Origin: Frateuria hangzhouensis
GTDB lineage: Bacteria > Pseudomonadota > Gammaproteobacteria > Xanthomonadales > Rhodanobacteraceae
Assembly: GCF_026410505.1 (NCBI RefSeq)
Contig: NZ_JAPMIU010000002.1
Coordinates: 310,001 to 374,000 of the forward strand
Length of the DNA: 64,000 nucleotides
Direction of reading: 5' to 3'
This document shows, piece after piece, positions 37,108 to 44,241 of this stretch; position 1 is the stretch's first letter; the number at the start of each line of letters is the position of its first letter. The notes below the pieces were generated by a model. The model saw only the letters and a list, made by a program, of their open reading frames with translations, did not search any database and was not told the origin of the DNA. The position numbers and the translations under genes were made by a program.

Positions 37108-37868
37108 ACCCAGCCGCCGTCCACGATGAAGTCCTGGCCGGTGCACATGCGGCTGTCGTCGGCGCCCAGGAACAGGGCCGCGCGGGCGAGGTCGTCGGTC
37201 ATCAGGTAACCGGGCAGGCACTGCACGCGGGCGATCTCCGCTTCGCCCTCGGCATCCAGCCACAGCCGGCGCTGCTTTTCGGTGATCACCCAGCCGGGCA
37301 CCAGCGCGTTGATGCGGATGCGGTCGCGGCCGAGTTCGCGCGCCAGGCCGTTGACCAGGCCATGCACCGCGGCCTTGGCCATCGCGTACATCGGATAGCC
37401 GGCGTTTTTCTTCATCCAGCCGGTTGAACCCAGGCAGATGACCGAACCGCCGCCGAGTGCGCGCATGTCCTCGCGCACCGCCTGCGTGGCGAAGTACTGG
37501 TGGCGCAGGTTGACCGCGATGTTGCGGTCGAAGTCGGCGGCACTTGTGTCGCCGAAGGCATGGCGCACGTCGTTGGCGGCATTGTTGACCAGCACGCCGA
37601 TCGGCCCGGTTGCGGCGCGTGCCTGCGCGATCGCCGCGGCCAGCGCGTCCAGGTCGGTGACGTCGCAGGGCAGGAACAGCGGCCGGTGGCGGGTATCGGC
37701 CAGCGCCTCGCACAGCGCGTCGCCGTGCGCGCGGTCGAGGTCGACGAAGGCCACGCGGCTGCCCTGCCGCGCGAAGTGCTCGACGAAGGCGGCGCCGATG
37801 CCGGTCGCGCCGCCGGACACGAACACGGCGCGGTCGATCAGGCTGGGGTAGCTGGCGAAGGCGGCCAT
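37104..37868 (-). CDS. SDR sugar 1-dehydrogenase (galactose/arabinose type)
   Basis: A 254-residue short-chain dehydrogenase: cofactor motif 'VSGGATGIGAAFVEHFA' near 16, 'NNAANDVRH' near 88, catalytic Ser in 'CLGSTGWM' and Y-x-x-x-K in 'YPMYAMAKAA' near 151. It most resembles SDR aldose 1-dehydrogenases that oxidise galactose or arabinose with NAD(P) to the lactone. The start at 37868 gives the expected length and excludes a spurious Arg-rich extension. It lies two bases after the dgoD start-proximal neighbour's stop and overlaps the lactonase start. Confidence 0.88.
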   Translation of the reverse strand: MAAFASYPSLIDRAVFVSGGATGIGAAFVEHFARQGSRVAFVDLDRAHGDALCEALADTRHRPLFLPCDVTDLDALAAAIAQARAATGPIGVLVNNAANDVRHAFGDTSAADFDRNIAVNLRHQYFATQAVREDMRALGGGSVICLGSTGWMKKNAGYPMYAMAKAAVHGLVNGLARELGRDRIRINALVPGWVITEKQRRLWLDAEGEAEIARVQCLPGYLMTDDLARAALFLGADDSRMCTGQDFIVDGGWV

Positions 37869-37870
37869 GT

Positions 37871-39025
37871 TCACCACTCCGCCACGCTGCCGTCGTCGTG
37901 GCGCCATACCGGATTGCGCCAGCGATGGCCGGCCGAAGCACGCTCGGCGACGTAGTCCTCGTTCACGTCGATGCCCAGGCCCGGGCCATCGGGAATGGCG
38001 ACGAAGCCGTCTTCGTAGGCGAACACACTGCGGTCGCTGACGTAGTCGAGCAGGTCATTGCCGGCGTTGTAATGGATCCCCAGGCTCTGCTCCTGGATGA
38101 AGGCGTTGTGGCACACCGCATCGAGCTGCAGATTGGCGGCCAGCGCGATCGGACCGAGCGGACAGTGCAAGGCGATGGCCACGTCGTAGGCCTCGGCCAT
38201 CGCCGCGATCTTGCGCGTCTCGGTGATGCCGCCGGCGTGCGAGGGATCGGGCTGCAGGATGTCCACGCCGCCGATCGCCAGCACGCGCTTGAAGTCGTAG
38301 CGCGAATAGAGCCGCTCGCCCAGGGCGATCGGCGCGGGCGAGATGGCCGCCAGCTCCGGCAGCGCCTCCAGATGCTCGGACAACACCGGCTCCTCGATGA
38401 ACATCAGCTTGTAGGCGGCCAGTTCTCGCATCAGCACCTTGGCCATCGGCTTGTGCACGCGGCCGTGGAAATCCAGGCCCAGCCCGACGTGCGGGCCGAC
38501 CGCCTCGCGCACCGCCTGCACATTGGCGAGCACCTGCTCGACCTTGGCGTAGGTGTCGACGTACTGCATCTCCTCGGTGGCGTTCATCTTGACCGCGGTG
38601 AAGCCGCGTGCCACCGCGTCCCGGGCGGCGCGCGCGGTGTCCGCCGGGCGGTCGCCGCCGATCCATGAATACACGCGGATGCGCTCGCGCACCGGTCCGC
38701 CGAGCAGCGCGTGTACCGGCTGGCCCAGGTGCTTGCCCTTGATGTCCCACAGCGCCTGGTCGATGCCGGCGATCGCGCTCATCAGCACCGGCCCGCCGCG
38801 GTAGAAGCCGCCGCGGTACATCACGCTCCACAGGTCCTCGATGTGACGCGGATCCTTGCCGACCAGGTAGTCGGACAGTTCGTCCACCGCCGCCGCGATG
38901 GTGTGCGCGCGACCCTCCACGATCGGCTCGCCCCAGCCGCTGATGCCCGCATCGGTATCGATGCGCAGGAACAGCCAGCGCGGAGGCACGATGAACGTGG
39001 TCAGGCGGGTGATCTTCATGGTCAT
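37871..39025 (-). CDS. dgoD: D-galactonate dehydratase
   Basis: A 384-residue enolase-superfamily enzyme almost collinear with E. coli DgoD (382): '[20 protein letters not shown]', '[11 protein letters not shown]', '[15 protein letters not shown]' (metal Asp and catalytic His, near 185-187), '[11 protein letters not shown]', 'ALGERLYSR', '[13 protein letters not shown]' and the terminal '[16 protein letters not shown]'. It dehydrates D-galactonate to 2-keto-3-deoxygalactonate. Of two in-frame ATGs I took 39025, which forms an ATGA overlap with dgoA like the other junctions; 39019 matches the E. coli start. Confidence 0.95.
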   Translation of the reverse strand: MTMKITRLTTFIVPPRWLFLRIDTDAGISGWGEPIVEGRAHTIAAAVDELSDYLVGKDPRHIEDLWSVMYRGGFYRGGPVLMSAIAGIDQALWDIKGKHLGQPVHALLGGPVRERIRVYSWIGGDRPADTARAARDAVARGFTAVKMNATEEMQYVDTYAKVEQVLANVQAVREAVGPHVGLGLDFHGRVHKPMAKVLMRELAAYKLMFIEEPVLSEHLEALPELAAISPAPIALGERLYSRYDFKRVLAIGGVDILQPDPSHAGGITETRKIAAMAEAYDVAIALHCPLGPIALAANLQLDAVCHNAFIQEQSLGIHYNAGNDLLDYVSDRSVFAYEDGFVAIPDGPGLGIDVNEDYVAERASAGHRWRNPVWRHDDGSVAEW

Positions 39026-39672
39026 GGGGCGTGGGATCCTTGCGAATCGAGATGGCGCCGCCAGGCCCGGGTGAAGGCCTGCGCGCGCGCGCCGACATCG
39101 TCGGCCGCGCGTCCCGGCGCGTAGAGCGACGAGCCGATGCCGAAGCCGGCAGCACCGGCGGCCAGCCACGGTTCCATGGTGTCGGGCGCGATGCCGCCGA
39201 CCGGCAGCAAGGCGGTGCCGGCCGGCAACACCGCGAGCCAGGCCTTGAGCACGGCCGGCGAGGCGTGTTCGGCGGGGAACAGCTTGAGCGCGCCGGCGCC
39301 GGCGGCGAGTGCGGCGAATGCCTCGGTCGGCGTCGCCACGCCGGGCACGCAATGGAGCCCCGCCTGCGTGGCCGCGCGGATCACGGCCAGGTCGGCGTGC
39401 GGCATCACCACCAGTCGTCCGCCGGCCGCGGCGACGTCGCGCACCTGCGCCGGGTCCAGCACGGTGCCGGCGCCGATCAGGTATCTGTCGCCGAAGCGCT
39501 CGGCCAGCCGGCGGATGCTGTCCAGCGGCGAGGGCGAATTGAGCGGTACTTCGAGGATGTGGAAGCCCGCGCCCACCAGCGCCTCGCCGACCGCGACCGC
39601 TTCGACGGGACGCAGGCCGCGCAGGATGGCCACCAGCGGCAGCGGTTCGAGCCAGGTCTTGAACGGGGTCAT
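39022..39672 (-). CDS. dgoA: 2-dehydro-3-deoxy-6-phosphogalactonate aldolase
   Basis: A 216-residue class I aldolase of the KDPG/KDPGal type. '[21 protein letters not shown]' holds the conserved Glu-poor galacto-type N-terminus, '[11 protein letters not shown]' and '[12 protein letters not shown]' (Schiff-base Lys) are diagnostic, and '[10 protein letters not shown]' closes the phosphate site. It cleaves KDPGal to pyruvate and glyceraldehyde 3-phosphate. E. coli DgoA is 205 residues. It overlaps dgoK upstream and dgoD downstream through ATGA junctions. Confidence 0.95.
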   Translation of the reverse strand: MTPFKTWLEPLPLVAILRGLRPVEAVAVGEALVGAGFHILEVPLNSPSPLDSIRRLAERFGDRYLIGAGTVLDPAQVRDVAAAGGRLVVMPHADLAVIRAATQAGLHCVPGVATPTEAFAALAAGAGALKLFPAEHASPAVLKAWLAVLPAGTALLPVGGIAPDTMEPWLAAGAAGFGIGSSLYAPGRAADDVGARAQAFTRAWRRHLDSQGSHAP

Positions 39673-40592
39673 GGGCGGGAATCTCCGTCGAGCAGGCCGG
39701 CCGCCGAGGCGACTTGCCACAGTCCATGCGCGGTAGCGGGTCCGGCGGCGGCCGATACGGCCAGGCCAAACGCCGCAGCCGCCTGCAGGTAGCGTGCGCA
39801 CAGCGCGTCTTCGCCGATTACCTTCACGGGTACACCGGGCGCAACCCAGTCCGCGGCGAGCGCCATGCGCAGTTCGTCGCCGATCAGCAGGCCGGAAAGG
39901 AAATCGGCGACCGAGCCCGGCGGGAGCGTGCCCTCGAGCATCAGCGCGCGCGCGGAAAACAGCCGCGACAGGCCGCCGGCCGCGCCGGACTCGCACGCCG
40001 CCGCGACGCCGCGCGCGAAGGCATCGGCATCGCCCGGACCCTCCGGCAACCCGGCGCCAAGGATCGAATGCGCGCGCAGCACGGCGAACAGCTCGCCGGT
40101 CATCGCGGTATGGAAGCCGACCACGGCGCCCTCGCGCACGCGCACCCACTTGCTGTGCGTGCCGGGCAGCAGCAGGCGGGCTTCACCGTCACCCGCGATC
40201 GAGCGGGCGATCACGCCGGCCACCTGGGTTTCCTCGCCGCGCATCACGTCCGGTCCGGCCGGGTCGCGCAGTCCCGGCACCACGTGCAGGCGGCGTCCGC
40301 CGGGTGCGTCGACTGGGGTGAGCGCACCGGCCAGCCGGTCGAGCGGGCAGGGCGTATCCAGGTAGGGTGCTTCGCGCCAGCCGCCGCGGCTGCCGACCAT
40401 GCCGCAGGCCAGCACCGGCGCCTGCGGCCAGCCATCGACCGCGCGCGCGAACGCCTCGGCGAAGCCGCCGTCCGGCAGTTGCCGGCTGCCCCAGGGCAGT
40501 GCGCGCGTTTCCGCCACCCGGCCATCGCGGTCGAAACGGTACGCGCGCAGCCGCGTGCTGCCCCAGTCCAGGCCGAGCAGCGGCGTGTTCAC
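39669..40592 (-). CDS. dgoK: 2-dehydro-3-deoxygalactonokinase
   Basis: A 307-residue sugar-acid kinase of the actin-like ATPase fold: '[17 protein letters not shown]' is the phosphate-1 motif and '[13 protein letters not shown]' with '[15 protein letters not shown]' are DgoK hallmarks. It phosphorylates 2-keto-3-deoxygalactonate before aldol cleavage. The start is a GTG at 40592 that overlaps the dgoR stop (GTGA), the same coupling as elsewhere in the operon. Slightly longer than the E. coli protein (292). Confidence 0.94.
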   Translation of the reverse strand: MNTPLLGLDWGSTRLRAYRFDRDGRVAETRALPWGSRQLPDGGFAEAFARAVDGWPQAPVLACGMVGSRGGWREAPYLDTPCPLDRLAGALTPVDAPGGRRLHVVPGLRDPAGPDVMRGEETQVAGVIARSIAGDGEARLLLPGTHSKWVRVREGAVVGFHTAMTGELFAVLRAHSILGAGLPEGPGDADAFARGVAAACESGAAGGLSRLFSARALMLEGTLPPGSVADFLSGLLIGDELRMALAADWVAPGVPVKVIGEDALCARYLQAAAAFGLAVSAAAGPATAHGLWQVASAAGLLDGDSRP

Positions 40593-41320
40593 GCACCGGC
40601 CTTCTTGCGCGCGCGTGCACGGCCGCGGCTCTGCTGCAGGTTGGCCTGCGAATCGGCGATCAGCGCCTGCATCGCCTTGCGCGCCACTTCGGGTTGCCTG
40701 CGGCGGATCGCCTCGAGCACCTTCTGGTGATGCGGAAGCGAGTACTTGAAGTTGGCAGCGGTGCGCGCGGACAGGGCGAAGAAGGTGCCCAGCGCGGTCT
40801 CGATCACCGAGAACAGCGACTGCAGCAGCTCGTTGCCGGTGGCGTGCAACACGGCGTCGTGGAACTGCAGGTCCGCCGCGGTCCACTCGTCGAGCGTCTG
40901 CGCCGCGTCCATCGCGCGGTAGGCCGAATCGATCTCGGCCAGATGTTCGGCAGTGCGCCGCCGCGCCGCTGCCGCGACCGCCGCCGGCTCGATCACCTCG
41001 CGCATCTCCACCAGCTTGTCGACGAAGTCGTCGGTCGGCATCGAGGCGCAGCGCCAGGCCAGCACGTCGGCATCGAGCTGGTTCCAGTGGCGCTTCTCCA
41101 GCACCCGCGCGCCCACGCCGGTACGCGATTCGATCAGGCCCTTGGCCGAGAGCACCTTGAGCGCCTCGCGCAGCGCGGTGCGGCTCACCTGCAGGCTTTC
41201 GGCAAGCGTCTCCTCGCGCGGCAGCACGTCGCCGGGCTTGACCTTGCCGCTCACGATACGTTGCCCGATTTCGTGCATGACGTGTCCGTACAGGCTGCGG
41301 ACTGCGCTCGTCTTCCTCAT
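40589..41320 (-). CDS. dgoR: GntR/FadR-family repressor of the dgo operon
   Basis: A 243-residue regulator with an N-terminal winged helix ('LPREETLAESLQVSRTALREALKVLSAKGLI', here in two parts, about 38-70) and an FCD ligand domain with metal-binding-type His residues ('LQFHDAVLHATGN', 'LPHHQKVLEAI'). As first gene of the operon it probably represses its own promoter and is released by a pathway acid such as galactonate, as in E. coli. I took the ATG at 41320; a longer frame to 41392 would overlap the presumed operator. Confidence 0.9.
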   Translation of the reverse strand: MRKTSAVRSLYGHVMHEIGQRIVSGKVKPGDVLPREETLAESLQVSRTALREALKVLSAKGLIESRTGVGARVLEKRHWNQLDADVLAWRCASMPTDDFVDKLVEMREVIEPAAVAAAARRRTAEHLAEIDSAYRAMDAAQTLDEWTAADLQFHDAVLHATGNELLQSLFSVIETALGTFFALSARTAANFKYSLPHHQKVLEAIRRRQPEVARKAMQALIADSQANLQQSRGRARARKKAGA

Positions 41321-41384
41321 GTAACTGCGGCCCCGGATTGCGTTCGACTTTCCATGCTGGCGGACCCTGCCGAGGCCCGAGCTG

Positions 41385-41397
41385 TTTGTCATACAAA
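41385..41397. promoter_or_regulatory. candidate DgoR operator at the dgoR promoter
   Basis: TTTGTCATACAAA has inverted outer arms (TTTGT/ACAAA), the shape of FadR-subfamily sites. It begins four bases downstream of the -10 box, covering the expected transcription start, which suits a repressor. It shares TCATACAA with the site at 41650. Confidence 0.55.
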
Positions 41398-41400
41398 TCG

Positions 41401-41430
41401 ACTATAAGCATTCGGCGCGCATCCTGCCAA
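41401..41430 (-). promoter_or_regulatory. dgo operon promoter
   Basis: On the minus strand TTGGCA (41430-41425) is followed after 18 bases by TATAGT (41406-41401), a good sigma-70 match, about 80 bases before the dgoR start. Confidence 0.6.
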
Positions 41431-41441
41431 GGTGCAGTAGC

Positions 41442-41624
41442 GGAAATTTTTCGCGCTCTCGTATCGCTTCTGCGGAAGGGTCCTTGACGCAGTGCGGAAA
41501 ATGCGGCGTGCGGCTCGCTCGTCCCGGCATCGAAGTCGGCCGTCCATCTGGCCATGTGACGCGGAAGCCGGGTGGGCCAGGCGTGGCCGCAGGCGCAATG
41601 CCGCGTTGCACAAGGAAATTTTTC
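41442..41624. repeat. two copies of GGAAATTTTTC in the dgo/epimerase control region
   Basis: The identical 11-mer occurs at 41442-41452 and 41614-41624. The second is the centre of a longer palindrome (AGGAAATTTTTCCT, 41613-41626). The first lies just upstream of the dgo -35 box. Possibly a second regulator's site or an UP-like element. Confidence 0.5.
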
Positions 41625-41647
41625 CTGCCATCGAACACTTGCACGAT

Positions 41648-41664
41648 AATCATACAATGTGATT
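41648..41664. promoter_or_regulatory. candidate DgoR operator near the epimerase promoter
   Basis: AATCATACAATGTGATT has inverted ends (AATCA/TGATT) and contains TCATACAA, shared with the dgoR operator. It overlaps possible plus-strand -10 boxes (GATAAT at 41645, TACAAT at 41653), 43 bases before the gene start. Confidence 0.45.
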
Positions 41665-41706
41665 GCATGCCTCCACTTCGATGGTCGTGGATGGGGTTCC
41701 AAGGAC

Positions 41707-42858
41707 ATGCGACGTGCAGGGTGGATGGGTTCGGTATTCGGTCTGGTCGCGCTGTCGATGACGGCGCAGGCGGGCACCATGGCGAAACGTGAGGCCTTCG
41801 GCACGATGCCCGATGGCCGGACGGTGGACGCGGTGGTGCTGACCAACGCGCACGGCCTGTCGGCACGCGTGATCGCGTACGGCGCAAGCCTGCAGTCGCT
41901 CAGTGCGCCCGACCGCGACGGCCATGTCGCCGACATCGTGCTCGGCTATCCCTCGCTCAGGGGCTACCTGGAAAAGCCGCAGTATTTCGGTGCGACGGTA
42001 GGCCGCTATGCCAACCGCATCGCCAACGGCCGCTTCGTGCTCGACGGCAAGACCTACCAGGTGCCGGTCAACGACGGCCCCAACTCGCTGCACGGCGGCA
42101 CCCGCGGCTTCGACAAGGTGCTGTGGACCGTCGGTGAGGTGAGCCACGACGCGGGCAAGGCCAGTGTGACGCTGACCTACGTCAGCCCGGACGGGGACAT
42201 GGGCTACCCGGGCAAGCTCTCGGTCAGCGCGACGTACACGCTCGACGACGAGGACCGGCTGTCGATCGACTACCACGCGACCACCGACCGGCCGACCATC
42301 GTCAACCTGAGCAACCACGCCTACTGGAACCTCGCCGGCGAGGGCTCCGGCAGCGTGATGGCACAGCGCCTGACCATCGTGGCCGACGCGTTCCTGCCGA
42401 TCGATGCCACCTCCATTCCCACCGGCGAGGTGCGCAAGGTCGACGGCACGCCGTTCGACTTCCGCCACGCCAAGCCGATCGGCCGCGACATCCGCACGGC
42501 CGATCCGCAACTGCTCAACGGCCGCGGCTACGACCACAACTGGGTGATCAGCCGCGCGCCGGCGTCGGCGCCGCGCATGGTCGCGCGCGTAGAGGACCCG
42601 CGCTCGGGCCGTGTGCTCACGCTCAGCTCGGCACAGCCGGGCCTGCAGTTTTACTCGGGCAATTTCCTGGACGGCACCACGGTCGGCACCGGCGGGCACG
42701 TGTACCGCCAGGGCGACGCGTTCGCGCTCGAGCCGCAGTTGTATCCGGATACGCCCAACCAGCCGGCCTTCGGGTCGGCGCGGCTGGAACCGGGTCAGGC
42801 CTATCGCAACCTGATCGTCTACCGCTTCACCACCGAGCCGGCGCGCTCCGCGCGCTGA
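41707..42858 (+). CDS. galM: exported aldose 1-epimerase
   Basis: A 383-residue galactose mutarotase with a signal peptide (about 1-22, ending A-Q-A-G), so periplasmic, unlike the cytosolic E. coli enzyme. Family motifs: 'GATVGRYANRIANGRF', 'NSLHGGTRGFDKVLW' (His), 'NLSNHAYWNLAG' (catalytic His), and 'GYDHNWVI' region, with the catalytic Glu in 'ALEPQLYPDTPNQPAF'. It interconverts sugar anomers, here released outside by the neighbouring glycosidases. The ATG at 41707 gives a basic signal-peptide start; one at 41725 is an alternative. Confidence 0.92.
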   Translation: MRRAGWMGSVFGLVALSMTAQAGTMAKREAFGTMPDGRTVDAVVLTNAHGLSARVIAYGASLQSLSAPDRDGHVADIVLGYPSLRGYLEKPQYFGATVGRYANRIANGRFVLDGKTYQVPVNDGPNSLHGGTRGFDKVLWTVGEVSHDAGKASVTLTYVSPDGDMGYPGKLSVSATYTLDDEDRLSIDYHATTDRPTIVNLSNHAYWNLAGEGSGSVMAQRLTIVADAFLPIDATSIPTGEVRKVDGTPFDFRHAKPIGRDIRTADPQLLNGRGYDHNWVISRAPASAPRMVARVEDPRSGRVLTLSSAQPGLQFYSGNFLDGTTVGTGGHVYRQGDAFALEPQLYPDTPNQPAFGSARLEPGQAYRNLIVYRFTTEPARSAR

Positions 42859-42942
42859 CCCGGCCGTTCACGCTGCAAGGGCGCCCGGCCGGGCGCCCGA
42901 GGGAAGCGTTTGCCCGCGCAATCGTCCGCACGAGGAGATCAC

Positions 42943-44127
42943 ATGAAACACGCACTGTTGGCCCTGGCATTCGGAGTGAGCGCCTTGTTCGCCGCGCGCG
43001 CGCCGGCCGCGGATGCCCCGGCTCGGTGGACGCCCGCCCAGGCGCACGCGTGGTACCAGCAGCAAGCCTGGCCGCTGGGCAGCAACTACGTTCCGGCCAA
43101 CGCGATCAACGAGCTGGAGATGTGGCAGGCGGACACCTTCGATCCGGCGCGCATCGACAAGGAGCTGGGCTGGGCGCAGCAGCTGGGCATGAATACCATG
43201 CGCGTGTTCCTGCACGACCTGTTGTGGAAACAGGACCCGGACGGATTTAAGCAGCGCATCGAGCAGTTCCTGGCGATCGCGGACAAGCACGGCATCAAGC
43301 CGATGTTCGTGCTGTTCGACTCGTGCTGGGATCCGGAGCCGAAGCTTGGGCCCCAGCATCCGCCGATCCCCGGCGTGCACAACTCCGGCTGGGTGCAGAG
43401 CCCTGGCGTGGCGATGGCCGATCCCAGCCAGTACCCGCGGCTGGAAAACTACGTGAAAGACATCGTCGGGCACTTTGCCAAGGACCGGCGCATCCTTGCC
43501 TGGGACGTGTGGAACGAGCCGGACAACCCCGGCGGCGGCAACTACGATGCGCGCGAGCCGAAGGACAAGGTGGCACTGGTCGCCAGGTTGCTGCCGCAGG
43601 TGTTCGCCTGGGCACGCAGCGCCGCGCCGACGCAGCCGCTCACCAGCGGCGTGTGGCACAACGACGACTGGTCGGATCCAGCCAAATTGAACGCGGTCGA
43701 GCGTACCCAGCTCGAGCAGTCCGACGTGATCAGCTTCCACACCTACGGCTGGCCGGAGGACTTCGCCGATCGCGTGCGCCAGCTCGCCGGCTACGGCCGA
43801 CCGCTGATCTGCACCGAATACCTGGCGCGCGGCGCCGGTTCGACCATCGACGGCGTGCTGCCGCTGGCCAAGAAGCTCGACGTGGGCATGGTCAACTGGG
43901 GCTTCGTCGAAGGACGCACGCAGACCACGCTGCCGTGGAACTCCTGGCAGCGGCCCTACACGCTGCAGCCGCCGACGATCTGGTTCCACGACCTGCTGCA
44001 CGCCGACGGCACGCCGTACCGCCAGCGCGAGGCCGACATCCTGCGTGCGCTGTCGCATGCGCCGCGCGGGGTGGTGCCGGCCGCGGCGGCCACCTATCCC
44101 GCGCCGCTCGGCGCCACCAAGCCATGA
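42943..44127 (+). CDS. secreted GH5-like glycoside hydrolase (clan GH-A)
   Basis: A 394-residue exported enzyme (signal peptide about 1-23). The fold is a (beta/alpha)8 barrel with 'LAWDVWNEPDNPGGG' (acid/base Glu, near 190) and 'RPLICTEYLARGAGS' (nucleophile Glu, near 290), the paired catalytic sites of clan A glycosidases. Relatives are often labelled cellulase or 1,4-beta-xylanase, but the substrate is not known from sequence. Strong GAGGAG site upstream. It follows the epimerase gene by 84 bases and precedes the TonB receptor. Confidence 0.82.
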   Translation: MKHALLALAFGVSALFAARAPAADAPARWTPAQAHAWYQQQAWPLGSNYVPANAINELEMWQADTFDPARIDKELGWAQQLGMNTMRVFLHDLLWKQDPDGFKQRIEQFLAIADKHGIKPMFVLFDSCWDPEPKLGPQHPPIPGVHNSGWVQSPGVAMADPSQYPRLENYVKDIVGHFAKDRRILAWDVWNEPDNPGGGNYDAREPKDKVALVARLLPQVFAWARSAAPTQPLTSGVWHNDDWSDPAKLNAVERTQLEQSDVISFHTYGWPEDFADRVRQLAGYGRPLICTEYLARGAGSTIDGVLPLAKKLDVGMVNWGFVEGRTQTTLPWNSWQRPYTLQPPTIWFHDLLHADGTPYRQREADILRALSHAPRGVVPAAAATYPAPLGATKP

Positions 44128-44241
44128 ACGACTGACGCCCGGGACGTTCCAGCCACCCGGCGACCCTGCGCCGGTGGCGCGTCCAGGCCATGACAACGCC
44201 GGCGCACCGGCGGCCCACGATTCCGACGGGAGGTTTCACCC

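Larger units (their letters stand above)
41321..41706. other. divergent control region between dgoR and the epimerase gene
   Basis: A 386-base AT-richer region with no supported gene. It holds a good minus-strand promoter, two related candidate operators (41385 and 41648) and two copies of GGAAATTTTTC, one near each promoter. It separates the catabolic operon from the polysaccharide-degradation genes. Confidence 0.7.
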
